From: JAGTVG01 sp963699805
Lineage (GTDB): Bacteria > Bacteroidota > Bacteroidia > Cytophagales > Cyclobacteriaceae
Assembly (NCBI GenBank): GCA_963699805.1
Contig: CAVOVH010000005.1
Coordinates: 372,001 to 436,000 of the forward strand
DNA length: 64,000 nt
Direction: 5' to 3'
Shown: in pieces, positions 9,123 through 18,102 of the stretch
How positions within the stretch are numbered: position 1 is the stretch's first letter
How the letters are laid out: each line of letters opens with the position of its first letter
The notes under the pieces: generated by a model
Database searches by the model: none
What the model was told of the DNA's origin: nothing
Seen by the model: the letters and a program-made list of their open reading frames with translations, nothing else
Translations under genes and position numbers: made by a program

Positions 9123-10773
9123 CCAATATGCTAAACACCCCCATTATTTCGCTCCTACTGGGAATCGTCTGCATGCCAAATCATGGTCCACAGAGGCTCC
9201 TCTGAGAATGCTGTTGAATAATTTGAATAAGGATGTCGCTGAAAATCCTGAAAAACTGATTGTTTATGGAGGGACGGGCCAGGCAGCCCGGAATGTTGAA
9301 GCATTGAATAAAATCATTCATCTTTTACTGGATCTGGAGGAAGATCAAAGCCTTTTGATCCAATCAGGGAAACCCGTAGGAATCCTGCCTACACATCCCG
9401 AAGCACCCCGCGTACTCATTGCCAATTCCAACCTCGTCCCTAAATGGGCCACCTGGGAACATTTCAATCAACTCCAGGAAAGAGGTTTGATCATGTATGG
9501 CCAGATGACAGCCGGAAGTTGGATCTACATCGGATCACAGGGTATTTTACAGGGAACTTATGAAACTTTTTCAGCCTGCGGTGCTAAATATTTCCATGGT
9601 GACCTGAAACATAAATTGATCGTATCCGGTGGATTGGGAGGCATGGGAGGTGCCCAGCCCCTGGCCGCCACCATGGCAGGTGCCAGTTTCCTGGGAGCGG
9701 ATGTGGATGAATCCAGGATCCAAAAAAGGCTCAATACAGGTTATCTGGACATAATGACTCATTCCTATGAATCAGCAAGGGATTGGATCCTGGAGGCAAG
9801 AAAAAAAGATCAGCCATTATCAGTAGGACTGGTTTCTGATATTGGTGACTTACTTGAAAAACTACTGAAAGACAATATTATCCCCGAAATCCTGACTGAT
9901 CAGACTTCAGCACATGATCCATTAAATGGATATATTCCCAATGGGTTTTCACTTAAAGAAGCAAAGATTCTCCGGGAAGAGAATCCTGAAGGCTATCGGA
10001 AAAAATCTTTGAAAAGTATGGCAAGGCATGTAGGCTTTATGCTGGAAATGCAAAAAAAAGGCAGTATTACTTTTGATTATGGAAATAATATCAGGGCCTT
10101 TGCACAAATGGGAGGTGAAAAAAATGCATTTGATTTCCAGGGCTTTGTACCTGAGTTTATCCGGCCGCTGTTCTGTGAAGGGAAAGGGCCCTTCCGCTGG
10201 GCAGCCTTATCGGGAAATCCAGATGATATTTATACAACCGATGAAGCATTGAAGCAGGCGTTCCCCGAAAACAGACACCTGGTAAACTGGTTGAACCAGG
10301 CAAGGTCAAAAATAGCGTTCCAGGGATTGCCAAGTAGAATTTGTTGGTTGGGAATGGGGGAACGTGAAAAAGCTGGACTGATCTTCAATGATCTCGTAAA
10401 ATCCGGAAAAGTGACCGCACCACTCGTCATTGGCAGGGATCATCTCGACTGTGGATCCGTCGCCTCACCCAACCGGGAAACCGAGACCATGATGGATGGA
10501 AGCGACGCCATCTCGGACTGGCCCCTTTTGAATCTAATGGTCAATACGAGCTCCGGTGCTACCTGGGTTTCCTTTCATCATGGGGGTGGCGTTGGCATGG
10601 GATATTCTCAGCATGCAGGTATGGTGTTACTGGTAGATGGATCAGAACATGCTGAAAAGAGGATTAAACGGGTCCTGCATAATGATCCGGCCCTGGGAGT
10701 GATCCGTCATGCCGATGCTGGATATGAAAAAGCAAAGGAAGTGTCCTGTAAATTTTCATTAAACCTATCCTGA
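9100..10773 (+). CDS. hutU: Urocanate hydratase
   Basis: HutU adds water to urocanate to give 4-imidazolone-5-propionate, using tightly bound NAD+ as an electrophile. The 557 residues match the family length. Recognisable parts are VYGGTGQAARN near residue 57, the glycine-rich LIVSGGLGGMGGAQPLAATM that holds NAD, and CWLGMGEREKAGL with the active-site cysteine near residue 410. The C-terminal HHGGGVGMGYSQHAG segment is also diagnostic. The start codon lies inside the end of hutH, and hutI begins directly after the stop codon, so the three genes are tightly coupled. Confidence 0.97.
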   Translation: MKHSEFINQYAKHPHYFAPTGNRLHAKSWSTEAPLRMLLNNLNKDVAENPEKLIVYGGTGQAARNVEALNKIIHLLLDLEEDQSLLIQSGKPVGILPTHPEAPRVLIANSNLVPKWATWEHFNQLQERGLIMYGQMTAGSWIYIGSQGILQGTYETFSACGAKYFHGDLKHKLIVSGGLGGMGGAQPLAATMAGASFLGADVDESRIQKRLNTGYLDIMTHSYESARDWILEARKKDQPLSVGLVSDIGDLLEKLLKDNIIPEILTDQTSAHDPLNGYIPNGFSLKEAKILREENPEGYRKKSLKSMARHVGFMLEMQKKGSITFDYGNNIRAFAQMGGEKNAFDFQGFVPEFIRPLFCEGKGPFRWAALSGNPDDIYTTDEALKQAFPENRHLVNWLNQARSKIAFQGLPSRICWLGMGEREKAGLIFNDLVKSGKVTAPLVIGRDHLDCGSVASPNRETETMMDGSDAISDWPLLNLMVNTSSGATWVSFHHGGGVGMGYSQHAGMVLLVDGSEHAEKRIKRVLHNDPALGVIRHADAGYEKAKEVSCKFSLNLS

Positions 10774-11994
10774 ATGAAAACCTTAATAGGACCTTTCGAT
10801 CAGATCATCACTATGAGAAAAGTATCCCCTTATGGTCCTGTCAGGGATGATCAACTGGAGATCATTGGGAAAGGGGGGATTCTGATTGAGGACCACCGGA
10901 TCCTCGAAACAGACCGTTTTGATACCCTCCGAAAAAAGAATCCGGATCAAATTGAAGAAATGGAGAATCATTATGTTCTTCTTCCCGGTTTTATTGATTC
11001 CCATACCCATATTTGTTTTGCAGGTTCCAGGGCAAAGGATTATACCTCTAGAATAGAGGGGGCAACCTATCAGGAAATATTAAAAAGTGGGGGTGGAATT
11101 TATGATACAGTAAAACAGACCCGCATTGCCAGTTTCCAAGAATTATTTGACATAACTGAAAAAAGGGTCAGACAACATTTTATGAATGGAATCACCACCC
11201 TTGAAATAAAAAGCGGTTATGGACTTTCTATGGAAAGTGAATTGAAAATGTTGAAGGTCATTCATCATCTGAATGAGGTGGTTGGGCCGGACCTGGTATC
11301 TACCTGCCTTGCAGCTCATACGGTCCCAACCGATTATGTTTCTGGAGCCGCTTACTTAAATAGTATCATTAAGGAATTGCTACCTCTGATCCGAAAGGAA
11401 AAATTATCTACCCGGGTGGATATTTTCATCGAAAAAAATGCTTTCCATCCTGAAGAAGCTTTTTTATTTCTTTCAGAGGCAAAAAAAATGGATTTCAGAT
11501 TGACAATCCATGCCGATCAGTTTACTCCCGGGGGATCTGAGGTCGCTGCCCGGGTAAAGGCTGTCAGTGCCGATCATCTGGAGATGATTGAGGAAAGAAA
11601 CATCAGACTGCTGGTGGAAAATGAGGTAGTGGCCACTGTATTGCCGGGAGCCAGCCTTGGATTGGGAATTCCCTTTGCGCCGGCCAGAAAAATACTGGAT
11701 TCCGGAGCCTGCTTAGCAATCGCATCGGACTGGAACCCGGGTTCTGCTCCCATGGGAGATCTGCTGACCCAGGCAGCTTTATTATCAGTCTATCAGAAAC
11801 TATCTTTCGCTGAGACAATGGCGGCTGTCACATTTCGGAGCGCCAGGGCATTGTCGATGTCTGACCGGGGTATCCTTGACAAAGGAATGCTGGCTGATTT
11901 TGTGGCCTTTCAGACCCCGGATTATAGAGAGATATTGTATCATCAGGGCCAGCTTACACCTGAACTTATTTGGAAAAAAGGAAAAAAATCATAA
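10774..11994 (+). CDS. hutI: Imidazolonepropionase
   Basis: HutI hydrolyses imidazolonepropionate to N-formimino-L-glutamate. It is a metal-dependent amidohydrolase with a TIM barrel: DSHTHICFAG gives the HxH metal ligands, IHADQF supplies the next His, and ASDWNPGSAP carries the late Asp that binds metal. EIKSGYGLSMESELKML is a strong imidazolonepropionase signature. The length of 406 residues is normal. The ATG follows the hutU stop with no gap, and ftcD starts 12 bases after its stop. Confidence 0.96.
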   Translation: MKTLIGPFDQIITMRKVSPYGPVRDDQLEIIGKGGILIEDHRILETDRFDTLRKKNPDQIEEMENHYVLLPGFIDSHTHICFAGSRAKDYTSRIEGATYQEILKSGGGIYDTVKQTRIASFQELFDITEKRVRQHFMNGITTLEIKSGYGLSMESELKMLKVIHHLNEVVGPDLVSTCLAAHTVPTDYVSGAAYLNSIIKELLPLIRKEKLSTRVDIFIEKNAFHPEEAFLFLSEAKKMDFRLTIHADQFTPGGSEVAARVKAVSADHLEMIEERNIRLLVENEVVATVLPGASLGLGIPFAPARKILDSGACLAIASDWNPGSAPMGDLLTQAALLSVYQKLSFAETMAAVTFRSARALSMSDRGILDKGMLADFVAFQTPDYREILYHQGQLTPELIWKKGKKS

Positions 11995-12006
11995 ATAGAC
12001 CGGATC

Positions 12007-13698
12007 ATGAAAAAACAACTCATAGAATGCGTCCCAAATTTCAGCGAGGGCAGGAATCCCCAAATCATCAAACAGATCACGGATCAGATTGAAAAGGTCA
12101 AAGAGGTTAAACTATTGAATGTGGACCCCGGAAAAGCCACGAATCGAACGGTGGTTACCTTTGTAGGAGATCCTGAATCAGTGATAGAAGCTGCCTTCAG
12201 AGCGATAAAAAAAGCATCTGAAGTGATCGATATGAGAAATCATCATGGTGAACACCCCAGGATGGGGGCAACGGATGTTTGCCCGCTGGTACCCATATCA
12301 AACATCAGCATGGAGGAGGTGGTGGAATTTGCCCACCGTTTGGGATATCGTGTAGGGGAAGAACTGGGAATACCGGGATATTACTATGAATATGCCGCAA
12401 AAACTCCTGAAAGGAAAAATCTTGCCTACTGCCGGACTGGAGAATATGAGGGATTAAAAAAAAGGCTTTCTGATCCAAAATGGACACCTGATTTTGGCCC
12501 AGCCCGGTTTAATGCCCGAACCGGTGCCACGGCCATTGGTGCACGGGATTTTCTGGTTGCCTATAATATCAATCTGAACACAACTTCCACCAGAAGGGCC
12601 AACGCCATCGCTTTCGATATACGTGAAAAAGGAAGGATCAAAAGATCAGGTGATCCCCTGACCGGATCGATCGTCCGGGATGAAAAAGGGAATCCGGTAT
12701 ACCAGCCTGGCTCATTGAAAAACGTAAAAGGAATCGGATGGTATATAGAAGAATACGGGATTGCTCAACTTTCCTTCAACCTGACCCATATCAATGAAAC
12801 ACCCATCCATGTGGCTTTCGAAGAATCAGTGAAAAAAGCGGAACAGAGAGGAGTCAGGGTCACAGGATCCGAGCTGGTAGGTCTGGTTCCATTGAATGCC
12901 ATGCTGGATGCCGGAAAATATTTTCTCATGAAACAAAAAAGATCCTTGGGAATCCCGGAAGGGGAGATTATTAAAATAGCCATCAAATCACTCGGACTTA
13001 ACGAATTGACTCCTTTTAATCCGCGGGAGAGAATCATAGAATACATGCTCGAGGAAGAAGAGAATAACCGGCTGGTAAAGATGAGCCTTACCCAATTTGC
13101 TGATGCCACTTCTTCTGAATCAGTGACACCAGGAGGGGGATCGGTGGCAGCTTACCTGGGCACCCTTGGAGTTTCCCTGGGTACAATGGTAGCCAATATT
13201 TCCGCTCATAAAAAAGGATGGGACGAACGATGGGAAGAATTTTCAAAACAGGCTGAGATGGGAGAAAGATTGAAAGTAAAACTATTGGGACTGGTGGATG
13301 AAGATACAAGAGCCTTTCAACAGGTCATTGAAGCCAGGCGCCTCTCCAAAGGATCGGAAGCGGAAAAGAATATTAGAAAGAAGGCGATCCAGGAAGCCAC
13401 CAAAAAAGCCATAGAAGTTCCGTTTAAGATAATGAAGACTGCTTCGGAATCACTGGAGGTCATTAAATATGTGATAGAAAAAGGCCTGAAAACTTCCATA
13501 ACGGATGCTGGAGTGGGTGCAATCTGTGCACGGTCGGCCATCATGGGTGCTTATCTGAACATCCTCATTAACTGCAAAGACCTGGATGATCTGAAATTCA
13601 AAAGTAAGATTTTGGAGGAAAGTGAAAAATTAAAAAATAATGCATTTCAGGTTGAATCCGAAATACTTTCGATCGTGAATGAAAATCTGGGCGAATGA
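12007..13698 (+). CDS. ftcD: Glutamate formimidoyltransferase fused to formimidoyl-THF cyclodeaminase
   Basis: This bifunctional enzyme moves the formimino group from formiminoglutamate to tetrahydrofolate, releasing glutamate, and then cyclises it to 5,10-methenyl-THF plus ammonia. Residues 1 to about 325 are the transferase (IECVPNFSEGRN at the start, DMRNHHGEHPRMGATDVCP in the N-subdomain with the catalytic His region). Residues about 355-563 are the cyclodeaminase, a helical domain starting LTQFADATSSESVTPGGGSV. Many bacteria split these activities or use other routes from formiminoglutamate. The fusion here resembles the animal enzyme and is common in Bacteroidota. It completes the operon and returns a one-carbon unit to folate. 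Confidence 0.95.
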   Translation: MKKQLIECVPNFSEGRNPQIIKQITDQIEKVKEVKLLNVDPGKATNRTVVTFVGDPESVIEAAFRAIKKASEVIDMRNHHGEHPRMGATDVCPLVPISNISMEEVVEFAHRLGYRVGEELGIPGYYYEYAAKTPERKNLAYCRTGEYEGLKKRLSDPKWTPDFGPARFNARTGATAIGARDFLVAYNINLNTTSTRRANAIAFDIREKGRIKRSGDPLTGSIVRDEKGNPVYQPGSLKNVKGIGWYIEEYGIAQLSFNLTHINETPIHVAFEESVKKAEQRGVRVTGSELVGLVPLNAMLDAGKYFLMKQKRSLGIPEGEIIKIAIKSLGLNELTPFNPRERIIEYMLEEEENNRLVKMSLTQFADATSSESVTPGGGSVAAYLGTLGVSLGTMVANISAHKKGWDERWEEFSKQAEMGERLKVKLLGLVDEDTRAFQQVIEARRLSKGSEAEKNIRKKAIQEATKKAIEVPFKIMKTASESLEVIKYVIEKGLKTSITDAGVGAICARSAIMGAYLNILINCKDLDDLKFKSKILEESEKLKNNAFQVESEILSIVNENLGE

Positions 13699-13772
13699 AA
13701 ATCATATTTAAATGAATATTTAGTTGAATAATAGTTTAACAAAACTTTATTTAGTATAATATTTGTTCTTCA

Positions 13773-14918
13773 ATGATTGATGTAAATAATTTTGATGAGA
13801 TCAGACCTTACAAGGATCAGGAGGTGGGCGGTGTAATAAAAGAACTGGTCCAGCAGGATTTTTTTGTTCCCCTTATTAAAAAATTATACCCTGACACCGA
13901 TCCTGAGAGGATCAGGACTTCGATGTACAGGGTCAATTCCATCTTCGATTTTCAGTCAAAGGTGATCTATCCCATCTTAAAAAAACTCCTGAATAATACC
14001 TCCGATGGGATCAGCTTTTCAGGTTTTGAAAAACTGGAAAAAAACAAAGCCCATCTTTTCATTTCAAACCATCATGACATTGTGCTGGATCCCTCTGTAT
14101 TGAATTTTATTTTATACGAACAAGGGCATAAAACAACCAAAGTGGCAATTGGTGATAATTTATTGGCAAAAAACTGGATCAAGGACCTTGCCCGGTTGAA
14201 TAAGAGTTTTATCGTTCACCGTTCTCCCCCCATGAAATTATCTTATTATTTTTCTCATCGGTTATCTAACTTCATAAAATCGTCGATCCTGGATGAAAAT
14301 GAGTCCATTTGGATCGCACAACGTCAGGGACGCGCTAAGGATGGTAACGATGTAACCCAGGTGAGCCTCCTTAAAATGCTTGCCTATGGAGGGGATGAAA
14401 ATAAATTTGCCTATTTACACTCACTCAATTTTCTTCCCCTTGCAATTTCGTATGAATATGATCCCTGCGATATATTAAAAGTAAAAGAATTGATCGCTAA
14501 GGAAAAAACAAAAGGTTATCAGAAATCACCACAAGAAGACCTGGTCAGCATGGTCACCGGATTGACGGGCTATAAAGGAAAGATCCATGTAAGCCTGGGA
14601 AGTAGGCTGAATAGGGAATTTGATGATATCATGCAACATGAAACTTCCAAAGAACAATACTCCAGTCTCGCCGCCATCATTGACGAACAAATCCAATCGA
14701 TCATCAAGTTATGGCCATCCAATTACGTTGCCTATGATCTGTTGATGAATATGAATATGTACCAGGATAAATATTCCGAGGAAGAAAAAAAAGTATTTCT
14801 GGATTATGCTGATAAAAAGTTAAGTTCAGCTGATTTAAAGGATCCTGAAAACAGGATCATGTTTTTGTCTATTTACGCAAATCCGGTTAAGAATAAGATC
14901 CGGTTAACACAATTCTGA
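13773..14918 (+). CDS. PlsC-like acyltransferase of phospholipid synthesis
   Basis: The 381 residues contain the acyltransferase HxxxxD box in FISNHHDIVLDPSVLN (around residue 100). Downstream comes the substrate-binding IAQRQGRAKDGND, which replaces the usual FPEGTRS motif, and a PLAISYEYDP block that matches the fourth motif. The family acylates glycerol-3-phosphate or lysophosphatidate at the membrane surface. No clear membrane helix is present, so peripheral attachment is likely. The long N-terminal part and the 100-residue C-terminal tail make this a Bacteroidota-type variant, not a standard PlsC. The YccF gene follows after six bases and is probably co-transcribed. Confidence 0.8.
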   Translation: MIDVNNFDEIRPYKDQEVGGVIKELVQQDFFVPLIKKLYPDTDPERIRTSMYRVNSIFDFQSKVIYPILKKLLNNTSDGISFSGFEKLEKNKAHLFISNHHDIVLDPSVLNFILYEQGHKTTKVAIGDNLLAKNWIKDLARLNKSFIVHRSPPMKLSYYFSHRLSNFIKSSILDENESIWIAQRQGRAKDGNDVTQVSLLKMLAYGGDENKFAYLHSLNFLPLAISYEYDPCDILKVKELIAKEKTKGYQKSPQEDLVSMVTGLTGYKGKIHVSLGSRLNREFDDIMQHETSKEQYSSLAAIIDEQIQSIIKLWPSNYVAYDLLMNMNMYQDKYSEEEKKVFLDYADKKLSSADLKDPENRIMFLSIYANPVKNKIRLTQF

Positions 14919-14924
14919 AAATAT

Positions 14925-15308
14925 ATGCGAACAGTTGGAAATCTCTTGTGGATGATCGTCGGCGGGGGTATCTTCATTTGTTTTTTTTATCTCCTGGGAG
15001 GACTTCTGATCTGCCTCTCCATTATCGGGATCCCTTTTGGGATACAACTCATTAAACTGGGAATCTTTTCTCTCGCCCCTTTTGGTCAAACCCTTAATTT
15101 TGAACGAACGGGAGATGGTTGCCTTAATCTGCTTTTCAATATTATCTGGATCCTCCTGGGTGGTTTTTACATCACCATCATTCATATTATTTTTGGAATT
15201 CTGATGGCAATTACTATCATTGGAATTCCTTTCGCCATGCAACATTTAAAACTCGCAGCATTCGCACTCACACCTTTTGGGACCATCAGCTACTCGGATA
15301 AATATTAG
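14925..15308 (+). CDS. YccF-family inner-membrane protein
   Basis: The protein is built from two similar halves. Each has a hydrophobic stretch ending in the phrase IIGIPFG or IIGIPFA followed by Q-x-x-K-L and APFG or TPFG. That repeat is the mark of the YccF (DUF307) family. I count three to four membrane segments in 127 residues. The function of YccF is unknown. The adjacent acyltransferase suggests a membrane role, but this is only context. Confidence 0.85.
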   Translation: MRTVGNLLWMIVGGGIFICFFYLLGGLLICLSIIGIPFGIQLIKLGIFSLAPFGQTLNFERTGDGCLNLLFNIIWILLGGFYITIIHIIFGILMAITIIGIPFAMQHLKLAAFALTPFGTISYSDKY

Positions 15309-15353
15309 AAATGTGTCTTGAAAACAATTACAATTTTAAAATATTAATAATTT

Positions 15354-15373
15354 ATACCCCATTTTGGGGGTAT
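15354..15373. repeat. Inverted repeat after the YccF gene
   Basis: ATACCCC, six-base loop, GGGGTAT: a seven-base stem 45 bases after the YccF stop. No T run follows, so it is not a standard terminator. It could be a protein-binding site or a weak terminator. A second short inverted repeat, ATACC-N7-GGTAT, sits at 15532-15548, just upstream of the next gene, and shares the ATACC half. Confidence 0.4.
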
Positions 15374-15574
15374 TTATTAAGATTCCTGTAATTAATAATT
15401 TGAAAAATGTTCATTCCTATACACCTTGTTGTCATATTACCGGACAGTTCCCTGCTGATTTGGCCTCTCAATAAAATTTATCCATTTATATTTCAATCAC
15501 TTATGATTTATGGCATATCATTCGCCCATTTATACCATAAATAGGTATGAGTGTTAACCCAAATAATAAGATTT

Positions 15575-15985
15575 ATGAAAAGATTAATGATGATTACATG
15601 GACATTGGTTTTTGCAGGTATCAGCGCTTTTTCAACTGCCAGCGATGGCAAGGAAGATAAAATCATGAAAAAATACATGGCGATCGTGGAAAACTCATCT
15701 CCAGATGACTGGTATACATTGGCTAAAAGTGCAGATGAGTGTTTAAAGAAAAACATCAACCGCAAGGAAATTTCCGAATGGTTGGAACAAAGCCTTTCCA
15801 TTAAAGAAACGCCGTATAACCTGGAAGTGAAAGGTGATTACTACCGGATCAATCATTTGCCGGAAAAAGCGGGTAAATGTTATTTAAAGGCGATCCAGTT
15901 AGGTTCAGAGGGTGATTCCAACTTTGATATCAAAGGTCTTCAGGCAAAAATTGCCGAAGTACTCCATCTTGAAATTAACAATTAA
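15575..15985 (+). CDS. Small secreted protein of unknown function, TPR-like
   Basis: The ATG at 15575 gives 136 residues that open with a signal peptide (MKRLMMITWTLVFAGISAF, cleavage likely near STAS). An in-frame ATG 24 bases upstream would only lengthen the leader. The mature part is helical; segments such as DWYTLAKSADECLKK and EKAGKCYLKAIQLG have the spacing of tetratricopeptide-like helix pairs. I do not recognise a named family. It is likely periplasmic. A strong rho-independent terminator follows at once. Confidence 0.65.
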   Translation: MKRLMMITWTLVFAGISAFSTASDGKEDKIMKKYMAIVENSSPDDWYTLAKSADECLKKNINRKEISEWLEQSLSIKETPYNLEVKGDYYRINHLPEKAGKCYLKAIQLGSEGDSNFDIKGLQAKIAEVLHLEINN

Positions 15986-15990
15986 GTTCC

Positions 15991-16518
15991 TCAGGATGAA
16001 GGGCCATCGACGGATGGCCCTTTTTTTGTAAACCTGGTGATTAGTTCCTGATAACCAGGATATTTCTCTACCAATTCTTCCTGCATCCCCATTTCAAAAT
16101 CCGAAAAATCAAATCCTGGCGCAACCGTACAACCCACCAGTGAAAAACCGGTCGGCTCTTCAGGTTGTGCGGCAAACCATTTGCCTCCCGGGATCACAAG
16201 TTGTGGCTTTTCATCTTTTTCCAGGTCCTTCCCCAATCGTTCAATCACCAGATGACCCCCTTTATCAAGGATATAAATATTTAATCGGCAACCGTCATAA
16301 AAATGCCAGAGTTCATCACTTTTTATGCGATGAAAGGCTGAAAACTGATGCCCTTTTAGTAAATAATAAATTGAAGTGGAAAAATTCCTTGGGCCAGGGT
16401 ATCTTGCAGGCAATTTTAAACAAAATTCCTGGCTTCTGTAGACCTCTTTAAAATATCCGCCTTCAGGATGGGTGCTGAGTCCCAGTTTTTCAATATAATA
16501 TTGGGGTGACCGGATCAT
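15991..16518 (-). CDS. Cupin_5 (DUF985) family protein
   Basis: The ATG at 16518 lies directly behind the stop of the upstream aminotransferase and gives 175 residues beginning MIRSPQYYIEKLGLSTHPEGG, the exact opening style of the DUF985 cupins. Further marks are TSIYYLL, FHRIKSDELWHFYDG and GGKWFAAQPEE, which form the beta barrel of the RmlC-like fold. The biochemical role of the family is not established; a sugar-nucleotide epimerase fold is shared but the catalytic residues differ. The last codons overlap the terminator of the convergent gene. Confidence 0.88.
   Translation of the reverse strand: MIRSPQYYIEKLGLSTHPEGGYFKEVYRSQEFCLKLPARYPGPRNFSTSIYYLLKGHQFSAFHRIKSDELWHFYDGCRLNIYILDKGGHLVIERLGKDLEKDEKPQLVIPGGKWFAAQPEEPTGFSLVGCTVAPGFDFSDFEMGMQEELVEKYPGYQELITRFTKKGPSVDGPSS
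16001..16027 (+). terminator. Rho-independent terminator of the secreted-protein gene
   Basis: GGGCCATC, loop GACG, GATGGCCC, then seven T. The hairpin starts 15 bases after the stop at 15985. It lies inside the 3' end of the convergent cupin gene, so the same bases encode the end of that protein. Confidence 0.88.
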
Positions 16519-16519
16519 T

Positions 16520-17828
16520 TTATGCGCTTCCCAAATATTCCACCAGACCATCTCGAATCCGGGCAAATGTTTCCCTGAGTTTATCAACATCCTCTTCCAG
16601 TAAGGTCACCCTGAATCCGAGGAGATCGGACCAAAAGGAAGAAATAGGAACCACACAAACGCCTTTGGCTCCAAGCAGATAATAAACAAACCTCTGGTCG
16701 AATTGCACCAGATCATCCGATACCCATGATTCAACAAGTTTTTTGATCTCCGGGTTCTCAATTTTTAAGAACTGATGAAAGTTCAAAACCCCCTCTTCGA
16801 AAATGATGGTATTGTAAAAAGCGCCATTGGTCTCATTAAATTTGATCCCTTTGATCGGTGATAATATTTCCTTGATCATTCTACTTCTTCTCCCGATTTT
16901 CTCATTCTGACTAACGATGTAATCAAAATATCGGGGATCACTCATGATGAGCGGAATGGCCAGTTGCGGTAATTTTGTCGAGCTCACCTCGATCATCTTG
17001 GCATTTTCAAGGGTACTGCATAACTTATCGAATTCCGGCTTTGATTTGCGGTTATAAAACTCCATCCAGCCACACCGGGAACCAGGCCAGGGAAGTTCTT
17101 TGGAGATCCCCTTCAATGAAATGCCTGGGACTTCTTCAATATACTCAGCCAGCGCATAGGACGTAACTTCATTATAGGTTACATTGAGATATATTTCATC
17201 ACATATCAGAAACAGATTAAATTCCCTGGCAATCTGAACAAATTTTTCCAGGATATACCTCGGATATACCATCCCGGTAGGATTATCCGGATTGATGATC
17301 AATATCCCTACGATGTTCGGATTATACTTCACTTTCATATAAAGATCATCCATATCGGGATACCAATTATCATCAGGATTCAATTTATAGGTGAGCGGAT
17401 GTGTGTTGGCATGGGCGGCTTCGGCCGAAGAATGGGTGGAATAGGCGGGGGAAGGACCTATAATTCTTGAGGTGGGGATCAGATACTGATATAATTTGGC
17501 GATGGCATCTCCCAATCCGTTAAAGAAAAGAATATCCTCAGCAGTGATCTGAACACCTCTCCTCTGGTTATTAAGGGAAGCCAGAAATTGCCGGGTGGCT
17601 AAAATTCCCTTTGAATGGCAATAACTGTAAGTATCATCCTGCTGTGCCAATCTGACCACGATGTCCTTGATCCATGCAGGGATCTTCTGTGTTCTTCTGG
17701 ATGGGATCTCCAATATTTTCCCAGAAAATAAACTGCCCCATTTTTTCAACCTCCACCGCCTTTTTTACAATTCCACGGATCTCATAGGTAAGTTCATTTG
17801 CTCCTTCCCGTAATAATCGCTGCCTCAT
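16520..17828 (-). pseudogene. PLP-dependent aminotransferase (class I/II) with one frameshift
   Basis: The gene starts at 17828 with MRQRLLREGANELTYEIRG and runs to IGDPIQKN. The continuing sequence QKIPAWIKDIVVRLAQQDD lies in a neighbouring frame that is then open to the stop at 16520. Skipping one base near 17686-17695 restores a protein of about 430 residues. The downstream part is intact: INPDNPTG, LICDEIY, and the PLP lysine in GISKELPWPGSRCGW (Lys217 of the longer frame). It resembles aspartate/tyrosine-type aminotransferases; the amino acid used is unknown. Either a real recent frameshift or a consensus error. A TTG-less -7 element lies upstream at 17853. Confidence 0.8.
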
Positions 17829-17852
17829 TTTAAATTTTATTAGTTAATCCTT

Positions 17853-17860
17853 CAAAATTA
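17853..17860 (-). promoter_or_regulatory. Candidate -7 element of the aminotransferase
   Basis: Read on the minus strand, the bases are TAATTTTG, a perfect TAnnTTTG. A start about 17846 would leave a leader of 18 bases before the ATG. No well-spaced TTG was found upstream. Confidence 0.4.
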
Positions 17861-18021
17861 TAGAAGGATTAAATCAATTCGAAAATTTTATTGAAAATAT
17901 AACATTCATTCAAGCATTTATTTCCCGGTTTGATCTGAGGAAATAGAGGTTGATATTTACCCTTGTATTGATTTTGAAGATTTCTGTTTTCTCATTCTGA
18001 GAGAATATTTATATATTGGAC

Positions 18022-18058
18022 AATCCTGCAGAACATGCAGGAAATGAGGATTTTTTTT
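18022..18058 (+). terminator. Terminator-like hairpin with an alternative competing stem
   Basis: AATCCT (18022-18027) can pair with AGGATT (18047-18052), followed by a run of eight T. CCTGCA (18025-18030) can instead pair with TGCAGG (18036-18041). The two stems share CCT, so they exclude each other. No plus-strand gene lies just upstream; the broken nitroreductase begins 45 bases downstream. It could be the end of a small transcript or an attenuator. Confidence 0.5.
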
Positions 18059-18102
18059 GTTATTATAAGGGTCACCTGATTATCATTAAATAGAGATATC
18101 AA

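Noticed and set aside
13730..13772. TAATATTTG as the acyltransferase promoter
   Set aside because: It has three bases between TA and TTTG in place of two, so it misses the consensus.
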